Below, piece by piece: positions 7,178-15,337 of a DNA stretch of 38,135 bases. The first letter of the stretch is position 1, and every line of letters starts with the position of its first letter. The position numbers and the translations under genes were made by a program. The stretch is from positions 1-38,135 of the forward strand of contig CAZZCN010000023.1 of assembly GCA_964652975.1 (NCBI GenBank). The letters are read 5' to 3'. Source of the DNA: CAZZCN01 sp964652975. Its GTDB lineage: Bacteria; Bacillota; Clostridia; Saccharofermentanales; UBA5734. The notes under the pieces are model-generated. The model saw nothing but the letters and a program-made list of their open reading frames with translations. It was not told where the DNA came from and did not search any database.

Positions 7178-7198
7178 AGTGAAATCAGGTAGTATCTG
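6995..7198 (+). repeat. 204-bp direct repeat, right copy
   Basis: Partner of 1805-2008, 8 mismatches and no gaps. The copy extends from codon 6 of the DUF3791-like gene to 21 bp after its stop. Beyond 7198 the sequences diverge completely. About 7186-7308 has an open frame without a start (EDLYACLGHYVQFLARV) that I cannot assign. Confidence 0.92.
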
Positions 7199-7357
7199 AG
7201 GATTTATATGCCTGTCTTGGCCATTATGTGCAGTTTTTAGCGCGTGTGAGTGTGGTGGCGGCGCGTAAAACCACTGATAGTATTTTCGATTACATTACAA
7301 ATTCACTCTGAGGCTCTTTAAAGTGCGGGGTGGTTTTTCCAAATTGTTTGGGAATTC

Positions 7358-7633
7358 TCATGATTCGTTTTCCTCACTTACAGGAAAAATGGAGCTGAAA
7401 ATCGGAACACCCCCGTATCTACCCTCAAGGTAGGCTTTATCAACTTTTTTGTCAAATCGAACATTGTATTCGTCCAAGGAATAAAGCTCGGTTGAACCTG
7501 AATTGGTTTTATTTGCAATCCAGATTTCATCCTGGCGCAAAAGGCCGAAATCCAAGAGCCTTGATTCAAAGGAAATATTAGTATGATATATCCTGACCAA
7601 AAATTTTTTGATAATTATGTTGGTAAATTTCAA
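7358..7633 (-). pseudogene. C-terminal fragment of an AAA-family ATPase (COG1106-like)
   Basis: The minus-strand frame reads IYHTNISFESRLLDFGLLRQ, DEIWIANK, TELYSLDEYNVR and YLEGRYGGVPIF. This matches the end of SMC/ABC-type AAA ATPases in which THDTNLLD, LLRRDQIWF, LYSL and KGYLxGRYGAIP are typical. Walker A, Walker B and signature regions are absent, and the first residues (MKFTNIIIKKF) do not fit the family, so only the last 70 or so residues survive. Such ATPases often occur in phage-defence loci, adding to the defence-island character. The remnant points toward the cassette on the opposite strand. Confidence 0.65.
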
Positions 7634-7691
7634 TGAAATTCACATTAATGTATTTCATTATTATAAGCAACTTCTTTGCAAATAATTGACA

Positions 7692-7725
7692 AAAGAGCCA
7701 CCGAATTTTCAAACAGTGGCTCTTT
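7692..7725. terminator. Rho-independent terminator (possibly bidirectional)
   Basis: AAAGAGCCAC (7692-7701) pairs exactly with GTGGCTCTTT (7716-7725) around a 14-nt loop. T-rich tracts follow on the plus strand, and CTTTTGTC follows on the minus strand. It lies about 130 bp past the stop of the minus-strand secreted protein gene (7858) and separates it from the island. Confidence 0.75.
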
Positions 7726-7857
7726 CTTTTGTTTATAGGATATTTTGATTTTGAATATAGTTTGGTAAAATATTATTACTTGTAAGGTTTATATTGAATT
7801 TAAAAGGCTAATAAATTAAATTTAAATTTCACCGGTGTTCAGTAGAAGATGAGTCTG

Positions 7858-8964
7858 TCATGTTGGTTGCTGACCGCCATTGTTATTTGGAAAACAGGGG
7901 CAACCTGATTTAGGCGGATTTTGATTTTGGGGAACAAAACCACCATTCAGAGGAGGTTTTTGATTTGGAGGAACACATCCACCGTTTGCCGGCATAGGTG
8001 CAGGACCCATCGGAGGAAGAGAAGTGAGCCCTATAGGCAGTAATCCTTCCGTCTTTTCCTTTGCAAGTACTTCCACCATTTTGGTTTTTACCTGAGTGAC
8101 CATTTCTGTATCAAGTACTTTTAATTGTGCCAGTTTATCCAATAGCGCAATCTGAGAAGTTTGAACTGTGTCACATAAGGCATATACATCGGCCTTTTGC
8201 TCTGCGGTAAGTGATTTGAAGTCTTCAATGAATTTAGGAGGTTGATTCTGTGGTAACATTTCGGGGTTCACCTGAGTTGAACCGGACTCTGGAGGCATTT
8301 GATTCGGAGGAACACTTCCATTAAGAGGAGGCTCTTGATTTGGTGGAACACATCCGCCATTTTGCTGCATAGGCGCAGGACCCTTTGGTGGAAGAGGAAT
8401 AAGCTTTATTGGCAGCAACCCTTCGGTCTTTTCCTTAGTGTACACCTCAGTCATTTTTGCTTTTAACTGAGTGACCATTTCGGTATCGAACACTTTTAAT
8501 TGTGTCAGCTTATCCAAAAGAGCGAATTGGGAGGCTTGAACAGTATCACATAAGGCATACACATCGTCCTTTTGTTCTGCTGTTAGTGATTTAAAGGCTT
8601 CTATGAATTTAGGAGGCTGGTTTTGTGGTCCTTCAGGCTGATTTCTGAATTTTGGAGGCTTATTTTCAGGATTAATTGGATTGCCATTCGGATCAACTTT
8701 CTTTACCGGAGGCGTGACAGTTTTAGAATCAGAAAGGGTTGAAGGTGCCGACTGATTCGATCCTGATTCTGATGTAACAGACGAGGATGATGATACACTG
8801 GAGTCTGCATTCGAGGAGTCTGATTCACCATTGTTTATTATCGATGATGCGTTGGAGCTTGCGAGGTCTGTCGATGCGGCGAATACTGCTCCAACAGCTA
8901 CTATAAGCAAAGATAAAGTTACTGTAGAGACAAGAAGTAGAAGAATTTTTTTGCTGATTTTCAT
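7858..8964 (-). CDS. Secreted protein with two DUF2680-like repeats and proline-rich linkers
   Basis: Starting at the ATG at 8964 (AAAGGATG site upstream) the protein is 368 residues; an in-frame ATG at 9009 adds 15 residues before the signal peptide and is less likely. MKISKKILLLLVSTVTLSLL and the following AVGAVFA form a clear signal peptide. A Ser/Asn-rich stretch follows, then two copies of a roughly 70-residue unit (FKSLTAEQKDDVYALCDTV and FKSLTAEQKADVYALCDTV), each followed by Pro/Asn/Gly-rich sequence with CVPPNQ. The helical unit resembles DUF2680, found in clostridial exported proteins. No cell-wall anchor is visible. The role is unknown; it appears monocistronic. Confidence 0.75.
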   Translation of the reverse strand: MKISKKILLLLVSTVTLSLLIVAVGAVFAASTDLASSNASSIINNGESDSSNADSSVSSSSSVTSESGSNQSAPSTLSDSKTVTPPVKKVDPNGNPINPENKPPKFRNQPEGPQNQPPKFIEAFKSLTAEQKDDVYALCDTVQASQFALLDKLTQLKVFDTEMVTQLKAKMTEVYTKEKTEGLLPIKLIPLPPKGPAPMQQNGGCVPPNQEPPLNGSVPPNQMPPESGSTQVNPEMLPQNQPPKFIEDFKSLTAEQKADVYALCDTVQTSQIALLDKLAQLKVLDTEMVTQVKTKMVEVLAKEKTEGLLPIGLTSLPPMGPAPMPANGGCVPPNQKPPLNGGFVPQNQNPPKSGCPCFPNNNGGQQPT

Positions 8965-9232
8965 TTTGATACATCCTTTCTTTAATCGATAAAATTTTAA
9001 TTGATACAATGAAATATTTACTTTTCGAAGATACTTGAAATGATTTTGATTTTATTAAATCTTCCCTCTATATTACATAATAAAGCGCAAATGTGTTGGG
9101 AATGTGTTGAAAATGAAATTTTTGGCATATAATTATTCACCCTCGAATTATTTCATATACTAGGGTTTTTTGTATGATAATCAAAATCGCCGCTTTATTC
9201 TTATAGGTATAAGTAGAAAGTTTTTCTAATTC
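8965..9232. other. Intergenic region upstream of the secreted protein gene
   Basis: A+T-rich; apart from the ribosome site at about 8971-8979 I see no strong terminator, repeat or RNA. It must hold the promoter for the secreted protein and the end of the transcript from the URO-D gene. Confidence 0.4.
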
Positions 9233-10300
9233 TTAGTAGCTTCCAAGCTTTTTAGCAAGAGCTATAATTTCTTTAATGTTTTCAAATGTTACATCGTTTG
9301 GTATTGAGTGATCGGCCGCAAAGATATATCCGCCTGATTCTTTTAAGGTTGGAATAAACTTTGTCATTTCTGCCTTTACTGCATCTATATCTTTCCAAAG
9401 CATAGCATTTATTCCGCCGTGGATTACTAACTTATCGCCAAACTCTTTTTTTATAAGTAGTGGATCCATACCTGCTTTTCTTTCAAGTGGATGCAAGCAA
9501 TCGAAACCTAAGGAAACAAATTCTTTAACAAATGGCTGAACATAGCCACAGGAATGAAGCCTTACTTTAATGCCTTTGTTATGAGCCCAATCTACACATT
9601 TTTTGTGAACAGGTCTAATAAGCTCATTGTAAACATCTATTGAGAAGAACTGAGTTCCTTTATACGCCAAATCGTCACGAACATTAAGCATATCAAAGGT
9701 GTATCCCTTTTCCCAAGCCTTATCTAGCAGAGCAAGGTTTACATCTAGGCAAGTATTTAGCATATCTGCACACCATTCTGGCTCTTCTAGCATTGCAATT
9801 AGAAAACGCTCTGTACCTACTGCGAATGATGTTAGCTGATTAAAGCTAAACCATAAATCTCCAAGTATCCATGAGCCTTCTTTACGCCAGTTTGCAAAAT
9901 TATCTTGTAGGTGCTTCCATGGAACTCTATCCTCTGTTGGTACTATAAGAGGCTTAATTTCTTTCCATATTTCTTCTGTTTTTATTGTATAATCTACAAA
10001 ATCCGGTGTTGAATCGTCATGTTTAAAATCTTTTTGAGTACCGCCCCAATTGGTCATAGTTGTTATACATCTATCGTTTTCTTCAACAACGTATTCCTTC
10101 AGTCTTGGTGAGTTATCGCAAACAACTCTCTCAACCTTATCTACATCGAAATAGTCCTCGTAGGAAACGTTTTCTGGCATACCCTCAGCGTGCCAACGTC
10201 TAAGAGCGCCCGGCCATGGAAAATCCCACATTGCTACTCTGTCTGCCTCTTTGTGGTCAAACATTCTTGTAAATCTTTCATGCGTTGTCATTTTATACAT
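9233..10300 (-). CDS. Uroporphyrinogen decarboxylase (URO-D) family protein, probable corrinoid-type methyltransferase
   Basis: A 355-residue cytosolic URO-D-fold protein. The C-terminal half has VRLHSCGYV (His249-Ser-Cys251) and FDCLHPLE (Cys268), then IHGGINAM and GGYIFAADHS. The His-x-Cys plus distal Cys set is like the zinc site of MtaA/CmuA-type methylcobalamin methyltransferases rather than haem-pathway HemE. It starts 41 bp after the alpha-galactosidase gene with its own AAGGAGA site, so the two are one operon. Such proteins turn up in sugar operons of Firmicutes without a proven role. Removal of O-methyl groups from sugars is a plausible but unproven function, and no corrinoid protein or activator is encoded nearby. 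Confidence 0.75.
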   Translation of the reverse strand: MYKMTTHERFTRMFDHKEADRVAMWDFPWPGALRRWHAEGMPENVSYEDYFDVDKVERVVCDNSPRLKEYVVEENDRCITTMTNWGGTQKDFKHDDSTPDFVDYTIKTEEIWKEIKPLIVPTEDRVPWKHLQDNFANWRKEGSWILGDLWFSFNQLTSFAVGTERFLIAMLEEPEWCADMLNTCLDVNLALLDKAWEKGYTFDMLNVRDDLAYKGTQFFSIDVYNELIRPVHKKCVDWAHNKGIKVRLHSCGYVQPFVKEFVSLGFDCLHPLERKAGMDPLLIKKEFGDKLVIHGGINAMLWKDIDAVKAEMTKFIPTLKESGGYIFAADHSIPNDVTFENIKEIIALAKKLGSY

Positions 10301-10341
10301 TTAAATTCTCCTTAAAAATGAATAATGTAGATTTTTTATAA

Positions 10342-12489
10342 TTATACTTCTTGTGCAATTAGAAGCTCTGTTGTAAGTGCTGTTTCCAAGCGGATTTTAA
10401 CGCCATTGTTGCTTAGATCATATCCACTAACAATTCTTTCTTTTCCTGAATTGTCCATGTACAAGCGATAGTCCTTTGAAATGTCTAATCCTCTAAAGCA
10501 TACTGTTATTTCTTCTACATCAGGATCTGATAGCTGGAATATTCCCATCATTGAGCAAGAATTATCCTGCGCTGCATATTCTAAAATGCCTGTTCCCTTT
10601 GGATCGATGCCATCTACCACTGGTGTGTGGTGATAAACCTTGCTACCCTTAGCATGCATTGGACGAACTATATCGTTATAGATACTCATAACATGATTAA
10701 ATCTCTCAACCTGAATAGGATTTTCAACATAGCTAGGTGGTGTTATCATTCCCATAGTTGGTCTTCCAAAAAGTAACATTCTGCTATGATAATCATACTC
10801 TGCTACAGTGTGAACATCCATACCGCCAATTAATCTATCGCACAATTCTGGTGGTAGACACATTGTAGCTCCGTTAATAGTCATAAATTCTCTTGGTGGA
10901 ATTTGCCAGTCTGTAATCCATGTATGGTCACATCGTGACACCATTCCTAAATCAGTTCTTCCGCCACCACTCGCACAAGTTTCAAATATTACATTTGGAA
11001 AACGCTTCTTTAGTTTTTCATATAATGCATACCAATTTTCATAATAACGTAAATCGGCATTTTCTAAATAGCCATCTTTTTTATTGTACGAAAAGCTTGA
11101 TAGTGCTCTCACATTAAAATCGGTTCTATAAAAATCAATTTTATACTTTTCTATTAGCTTTGTAATTGTTTCTTCTGCCAATTTTGCTGCTTCTGGCTTG
11201 CTCATATCTAACATTGCGCCGCCATTCCATTCTTCAACTTCATCATCATAGCCCATGCAAAAATTAGCCTGTTGTGTTTCAAGCGCTTTTGCCCTGCCAC
11301 CAATTCTTTCAGGCTCAAGCCAAAGACCAAATTTCAAGCCCTTTTCATGGCAATAATCTCTTATGCCTTCAATGCCCATTTCATAGCGGCATTCTTTTTC
11401 AAACCAATCTCCAGTATATAAATACCACTCGTTTTCCATTTTATCTGGAGTGTACCAGCCTGCATCAATAAAGAACACATCGTCCTTACGCTTTGCTGCG
11501 GCATCAATAAGTCTTAGCACAGCTTCTTGTGACATATCTACACCTGGGCCTGTACAAGCTTCACGTGTTGTAGGTAGAGGATGTTTGAATTTCATAACAC
11601 TTTTTCTTATGTGGGAGTTCATAGCGTTTACACACTCATCAAGACCGCCGAACATCATTCCCATATGCATTTCCGGAGTTGTTATAGTTTCGCCTTTTTC
11701 TATTACACGAAGTGGTGCATAACCATCTAAAGATGCTTTAAAGGAAATATGCGCATCATCTTGAACATCTTTTAAATCAAAGTCGAATTTGTAGCCTCCA
11801 GAATAAGCCATTTGACCAATAAAGCATTCACCTGTAGCATTGTTTTCAAGCACAAACATTGGGTGTCTGTATCTTTCCCTTATAAATCTTCCGCCAAAGT
11901 AAAAGCCTCCATTTGTTAAATCATGCCATGTGAAGTTGCCCTCACAGCCCCAATTATCAGTGTTCATAAAGCCTAGCTTATAAACCTGTGAGCCATTTCT
12001 AAGGTGGCTTTTATGCCTTTTTGTGTAATGCAAGCCACCACTCATAATAGCAAGGCTAGACATTGCTTGTGAAGCCTCACTAAGATTTGTAATTTCAAGC
12101 CATCTTGTTAAAATTGGTGTTCCATCTAATAATGTAAAGAGTTTAACTCGAACAGGCATTATTGTGTTTTTCATTGTAACTTTTACAATTAATCCCTTTT
12201 CTGTTTCTTCAGTTTCAAAATTCTCAAATTCCCAGTGAGAATGCAAAAGCTGACCGTTTATATTTAAGCTAAATGAAGAAGGCTCTGCAAAAACTTTATG
12301 ATTCATTCTTGTAACGTTTGGCACTGTCATATGTGGTACATAGCCTGCACCATTCCAACCACCAGAAACAAGCATTTTACCAATGAAAACCTCCTCATAA
12401 ACTGCCATTCCTGTTCTATATGTGATTGACCTATTTTCACCATCTACAAAAAATTTCGCATCATAAAACTTGTTTTCATAACTTAACAT
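10342..12489 (-). CDS. GH36-family alpha-galactosidase
   Basis: The 715-residue protein has an N-terminal beta-sandwich (about 1-300), then the GH36/GH-D clan barrel: FFIDAGWY (339-346), GLWLEPERIGG (388-398), DFYRTDFN with the predicted nucleophile Asp457, ETCASGGGR (503-511) and ITDWQ with the predicted acid/base Asp527. It has no signal peptide, so it acts on imported alpha-galactosides. An AGGAGG site lies 7 nt before the ATG. Length and motif order are normal for GH36. It is first in an operon with a URO-D-family gene and lies divergent from an AraC-type regulator. Raffinose-type or galactomannan side-chain galactose is likely; an alpha-N-acetylgalactosaminidase activity cannot be excluded. 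Confidence 0.88.
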   Translation of the reverse strand: MLSYENKFYDAKFFVDGENRSITYRTGMAVYEEVFIGKMLVSGGWNGAGYVPHMTVPNVTRMNHKVFAEPSSFSLNINGQLLHSHWEFENFETEETEKGLIVKVTMKNTIMPVRVKLFTLLDGTPILTRWLEITNLSEASQAMSSLAIMSGGLHYTKRHKSHLRNGSQVYKLGFMNTDNWGCEGNFTWHDLTNGGFYFGGRFIRERYRHPMFVLENNATGECFIGQMAYSGGYKFDFDLKDVQDDAHISFKASLDGYAPLRVIEKGETITTPEMHMGMMFGGLDECVNAMNSHIRKSVMKFKHPLPTTREACTGPGVDMSQEAVLRLIDAAAKRKDDVFFIDAGWYTPDKMENEWYLYTGDWFEKECRYEMGIEGIRDYCHEKGLKFGLWLEPERIGGRAKALETQQANFCMGYDDEVEEWNGGAMLDMSKPEAAKLAEETITKLIEKYKIDFYRTDFNVRALSSFSYNKKDGYLENADLRYYENWYALYEKLKKRFPNVIFETCASGGGRTDLGMVSRCDHTWITDWQIPPREFMTINGATMCLPPELCDRLIGGMDVHTVAEYDYHSRMLLFGRPTMGMITPPSYVENPIQVERFNHVMSIYNDIVRPMHAKGSKVYHHTPVVDGIDPKGTGILEYAAQDNSCSMMGIFQLSDPDVEEITVCFRGLDISKDYRLYMDNSGKERIVSGYDLSNNGVKIRLETALTTELLIAQEV

Positions 12490-12808
12490 TTATTAACCTC
12501 CTATTTTATATTTTTTAGTCTATATAACAAAACAAAAACTTTTGCCTTTTGAGGTAATCCAATTGTAAAACACCTTATGTTATTAACCCAAAAGACTAGT
12601 TTTTGCTTAATTAAAGATTTTTATATGAGCACTTAAAACTTGGTATTTATTTCCTTTTAAACAATTATAATTTATTTCGACAATATAATCATTATTAAGA
12701 CATTTTATCAATAAGAAACTAACAATTCAACGACTAATATTGCTAACAATAGTATCAAAGTTGCTATTACCAAGCTTTTTTGTATGCTTAAATGCTTTAA
12801 ATGGCTTA
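12490..12808. other. Intergenic stretch upstream of the alpha-galactosidase operon
   Basis: Very A+T-rich, no ORF, tRNA or clear terminator. It ends where repeat copy B begins and should hold the promoter of the GH36 operon, which I could not place confidently. Confidence 0.4.
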
Positions 12809-13050
12809 TTTAACCTCTTGTAGCAAGAAGTCTCCCTCCTCTATTCTACCTTGCTCGCGATAGCGAACAAAATATTAAGCATGTGTAAACATTCAAAAAA
12901 CGCAGATTAATTCGTAAGTCTTGGTTGAAATTTCGCAAGATTTTTGGTATAATTACAGTAATAGCAAAGACTTGTAACGCCTTATATTATTGCATATACG
13001 ACAATTACAATCAATTGGAAAAATGTTAATTGTCCGACTAAAAATAATTG
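12809..13050 (+). repeat. Dispersed inverted repeat, copy B, ending at the assembly gap
   Basis: Reverse complement of 639-1019, lacking copy A's roughly 125-bp internal segment. Shared blocks include TTTAACCTCTTGTAGCAAG, AAAATATTAAGCATGTGTAA and GCATATACGAC. It ends precisely against the N run at 13051, on the side where copy A continues into the structured leader and tnpB. Its orientation is opposite to copy A. Confidence 0.75.
12925..12953 (+). promoter_or_regulatory. Sigma-A-type promoter in repeat copy B
   Basis: TTGAAA (12925-12930) and TATAAT (12948-12953) with 17-bp spacing, matching the promoter in copy A. It points through the gap toward the AraC-type gene. Confidence 0.65.
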
Positions 13051-13060
13051 NNNNNNNNNN
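13051..13060. other. Assembly gap (10 N)
   Basis: Ten consecutive N between repeat copy B and the leader of the AraC-type gene. The true length is unknown. Because copy A borders a tnpB element at the equivalent place, a collapsed transposon copy could be missing here. Confidence 0.95.
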
Positions 13061-13068
13061 TGAAATTG

Positions 13069-13087
13069 TATAATTAACTTAATTATA
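13069..13087. promoter_or_regulatory. 19-bp palindrome upstream of the AraC-type gene
   Basis: TATAATTAA and TTAATTATA flank a single C, giving a perfect inverted repeat that ends 16 bp before the ATG at 13104. It may be an operator or overlap a -10 element. With such A+T-rich sequence a chance palindrome is possible. Confidence 0.35.
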
Positions 13088-13103
13088 AAAATGAGGCAGT
13101 AAC

Positions 13104-13961
13104 ATGAAAGAAAAGAAAAAACTCGATTATATAGACAAAAAAATGTACCTTTTTCATACCAATAATTTGTCCACAAAAGCCCTCCCCTTTTCTGTTTCTG
13201 TAATTGGTGAATGCACCCTTGGAGATAAATTTTATTTAGAGCGTAATAATTTAGATTTTTATCTGCTCTTATATACAGTAGACGGTAGTGGGATTATCAC
13301 CTATAACAATGAAAAAATAATTATTCCAAAGGACTCAGTAATAATTTTAGATAGCCATATACATCAAGTTCATCGAACAATGAAGGATAATACATGGCAT
13401 TTTAAATTTGTGCATTTTTATACATTTGCAGATAATTCAATGCTTAAGCTACTAACAGGAACACTTATGAAATCTGTTAATATCAAGCATATTTTTGCTG
13501 AAATATATGCTTTTTCAAGTGAAAACACCCCTTGGGCAGATATTAAGCTATCCGCTTTGATGAACGATTTGCTAACAGACCTTGCTTTTGAAAATAAATT
13601 TCAAAATTCACAACCCTCCACAGCAAATTCAGCAATTAGCTATGCCACCGACTATATAAAATCAAACTATGAAATAGGGGTTAATATTTCCGATCTTGCA
13701 GATTATTTACACCTTAGTAAGTATTATTTTATACATCTTTTTAAGCAAGAAACAGGAATTCCACCTTATGAATATCTTACTAAATATAGAATAGACTGCT
13801 CAAAGAATTTACTTTTACAAGGTCTAAAAATAGACGAAATTGCATCGAAATGTGGCTTTGGAAATAGCAACAATTATAACAGAATTTTTAAAAAGCTTAC
13901 TGGAGTAACCCCGAATAGCTTTAGGAAACTATTTTACAACGATATATCGAAGCCATTATAA
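13104..13961 (+). CDS. AraC-family transcriptional regulator
   Basis: The 285-residue protein has an N-terminal cupin-like sensor (about 30-120; KDSVIILDSHIHQVHR) and a C-terminal double helix-turn-helix (about 180-278). The latter includes NISDLADYLHLSKYYFIHLF, TGIPPYEYLTKYRI and IASKCGFGNSNNYNRIFKK, the AraC/XylS signature. Members commonly sense a sugar through the cupin and activate glycan-use genes from direct-repeat sites. It lies divergent from the GH36 operon and upstream of the second catabolic block, so either may be its target. The ATG at 13104 has a weak GAGG upstream; ATG 13143 is an alternative. The gap just upstream makes its native promoter uncertain. Confidence 0.88.
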   Translation: MKEKKKLDYIDKKMYLFHTNNLSTKALPFSVSVIGECTLGDKFYLERNNLDFYLLLYTVDGSGIITYNNEKIIIPKDSVIILDSHIHQVHRTMKDNTWHFKFVHFYTFADNSMLKLLTGTLMKSVNIKHIFAEIYAFSSENTPWADIKLSALMNDLLTDLAFENKFQNSQPSTANSAISYATDYIKSNYEIGVNISDLADYLHLSKYYFIHLFKQETGIPPYEYLTKYRIDCSKNLLLQGLKIDEIASKCGFGNSNNYNRIFKKLTGVTPNSFRKLFYNDISKPL

Positions 13962-13977
13962 TTGAATTTAAATTAAC

Positions 13978-14004
13978 AAAATGCAGGCATTGTGCCTGCA
14001 TTTT
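13978..14004 (+). terminator. Rho-independent terminator of the AraC-type gene
   Basis: AAAATGCAGGC (13978-13988) pairs with GCCTGCATTTT (13994-14004) around ATTGT; an 11-bp stem ending in T residues, 17 bp after the stop codon. Confidence 0.85.
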
Positions 14005-14141
14005 GTTCTCTTGGACCGAATACAACAGTTGTTCCAGTTCAAATGTTTGGTGAAAGTGATGCTCCTTTGCAGCAGATTCCGCCAGGAGCAGTCATAAGCC
14101 CCAATAACTATTCCATGGACAGAAAGAATGTAATAGCTAAA

Positions 14142-14219
14142 AAGGTGCAAATTCGTACAAAAAACAATCCCCAAATCATGAAGGAACGAATGTGTCTGTC
14201 GGAGCATCCGTTCGGAACT
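14142..14219 (+). pseudogene. Transposase fragment (IS1182-like C-terminal region)
   Basis: The plus-strand frame contains KVQIRTKNNPQIMKERMCL followed by SEHPFGTV. The EHPFGT motif after a run of the KNPxIMKxR type is typical of the catalytic C-terminal part of IS1182-type DDE transposases. The match stops right after EHPFGT and the frame then runs into sequence that codes on the other strand. The open stretch before it (13992-14141) is not recognised. Only about 26 residues survive, so the gene is dead. Confidence 0.55.
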
Positions 14220-14475
14220 GTAAGCGGTAAAAATGTATTCCGGGAGAATTTTTCCAACCACATCGATAACCACCATTTTTTATATATTCCCAGAAAACAA
14301 CCGCAAATTCCGGGAATCTATCTTCTACTATAAGAATAATATCCACGTCTTTTGTTGCTCTGAATTCCAAACTCGCCTGTTTCATTAAAACGTCACAAGC
14401 TGCACCACCTATGACAGTGTAACAGTTATCATAGCCGATAAAATGCTTTCTAAAAGATTCAAACCCTATTACCAG
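14220..14475 (-). pseudogene. Nucleotidyltransferase fragment (AbiEii/COG-type toxin-like)
   Basis: The minus-strand frame opens after a TAA at about 14478 and reads FESFRKHFIGYDNCYTVIGG, AACDVLMKQ, LEFRATKDVDIILIVE and PEFAVVFWEYIKNGGYR. The GG ... ATKDVDI pattern is the nucleotidyltransferase active-site motif of AbiEii-like proteins. Neither a start codon with a ribosome site nor the C-terminal half remains; sense sequence ends at about 14220, where the transposase fragment of the opposite strand begins. It is a remnant produced by insertion and deletion. The 535-bp stretch between the AraC and SGNH genes holds this, the transposase fragment and the AraC terminator. Confidence 0.7.
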
Positions 14476-14496
14476 TTAAAAAACAAACAATATTAT

Positions 14497-15165
14497 TTAG
14501 TCAAGAATCTTTTTCAATAGGGGTTTTAACACATTTGCCATAATATTATACCCTTTATATCTAGGGTGAAGACCATCCTCTGCTAATCCATCTAACAAGG
14601 TTTTGCCGTCTGGACGTGTCATTTTATAATGATAGTCAACAAACTCAAACGAATATTGAGAACATAATTCCTGTAATCTTTTGTTAACTTTGAGTATAAG
14701 TTCGTTTCTTTCATCTAATTTTGGAGAAACACATGAAACCGGTAAAACAGATGAAACAATTAGTTTCTGAGAATTCTCCTTGCACATCTCCAATATTTCT
14801 ATATATGAATTTATTATGATGTCAAATATTTGTTCTGAGGTCATTTGTTCTTCGCCGTTTTCCAATGGCCAAGTGTTATTGATTCCAATTTTAATAACAC
14901 AAACCTTGGGTTTTAGCTGTATGACATCAGCAAAAAAACGCTTCGCCACAATATCGGTAGTATCGCCGCCGATTCCACGATTTAATACAAGTCCAAATTC
15001 TCTGAAATACGCATTCAATTCCCATAATTGTGTGATTGAATCGCCTATAAAAACGATATCAACCGGAATTTCGTTATAAAAAATGGTTTCATTTTTATAG
15101 TCAAATTCATCCCTTCTTTGATCTGCGGCTGCTCCAAAATATGGAGGCTTGATTAAATTTTTCAT
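14497..15165 (-). CDS. SGNH/GDSL-family esterase
   Basis: A 222-residue protein with all four SGNH blocks: GDSIT (41-45, nucleophile Ser43), GIGGDTT (64-70), GINN (94-97) and DGLHP (197-201, catalytic Asp197 and His200). There is no signal peptide, so it acts in the cytosol, probably removing acetyl or similar ester groups from imported oligosaccharides. A GGAGG site lies upstream of the ATG. It is the last gene of the minus-strand block with a URO-D protein and two glycosidases, which supports a carbohydrate esterase rather than a lipid esterase. Substrate unknown. Confidence 0.85.
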   Translation of the reverse strand: MKNLIKPPYFGAAADQRRDEFDYKNETIFYNEIPVDIVFIGDSITQLWELNAYFREFGLVLNRGIGGDTTDIVAKRFFADVIQLKPKVCVIKIGINNTWPLENGEEQMTSEQIFDIIINSYIEILEMCKENSQKLIVSSVLPVSCVSPKLDERNELILKVNKRLQELCSQYSFEFVDYHYKMTRPDGKTLLDGLAEDGLHPRYKGYNIMANVLKPLLKKILD

Positions 15166-15247
15166 AAAATCCTCCGTTTTAAAAATTCGTTTTATGCTAA
15201 CCTCATTCTAAAATATAGCTTGTTCATATTTTGGATCTTAATTAGTA

Positions 15248-15337
15248 TTATTTCCATTTCTCGACCATTTTCAAAACTTCTCTTGCTTCTTCCTCGTTGG
15301 CACTCCATGTATTAATATAAATTCCTTTTCTATGCAT
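15248..15337 (-). CDS. 29-codon ORF directly coupled to the URO-D gene
   Basis: The ATG follows the URO-D stop without a single base between them (TAAATG). The frame reads MHRKGIYINTWSANEEEARE and ends EKWK before a TAA. The composition, an amphipathic helix after a short strand, looks like the C-terminus of a real protein rather than random A+T-rich sequence. It could be a translationally coupled small protein or the tail of a deleted gene. I do not recognise a family. Confidence 0.4.
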   Translation of the reverse strand: MHRKGIYINTWSANEEEAREVLKMVEKWK

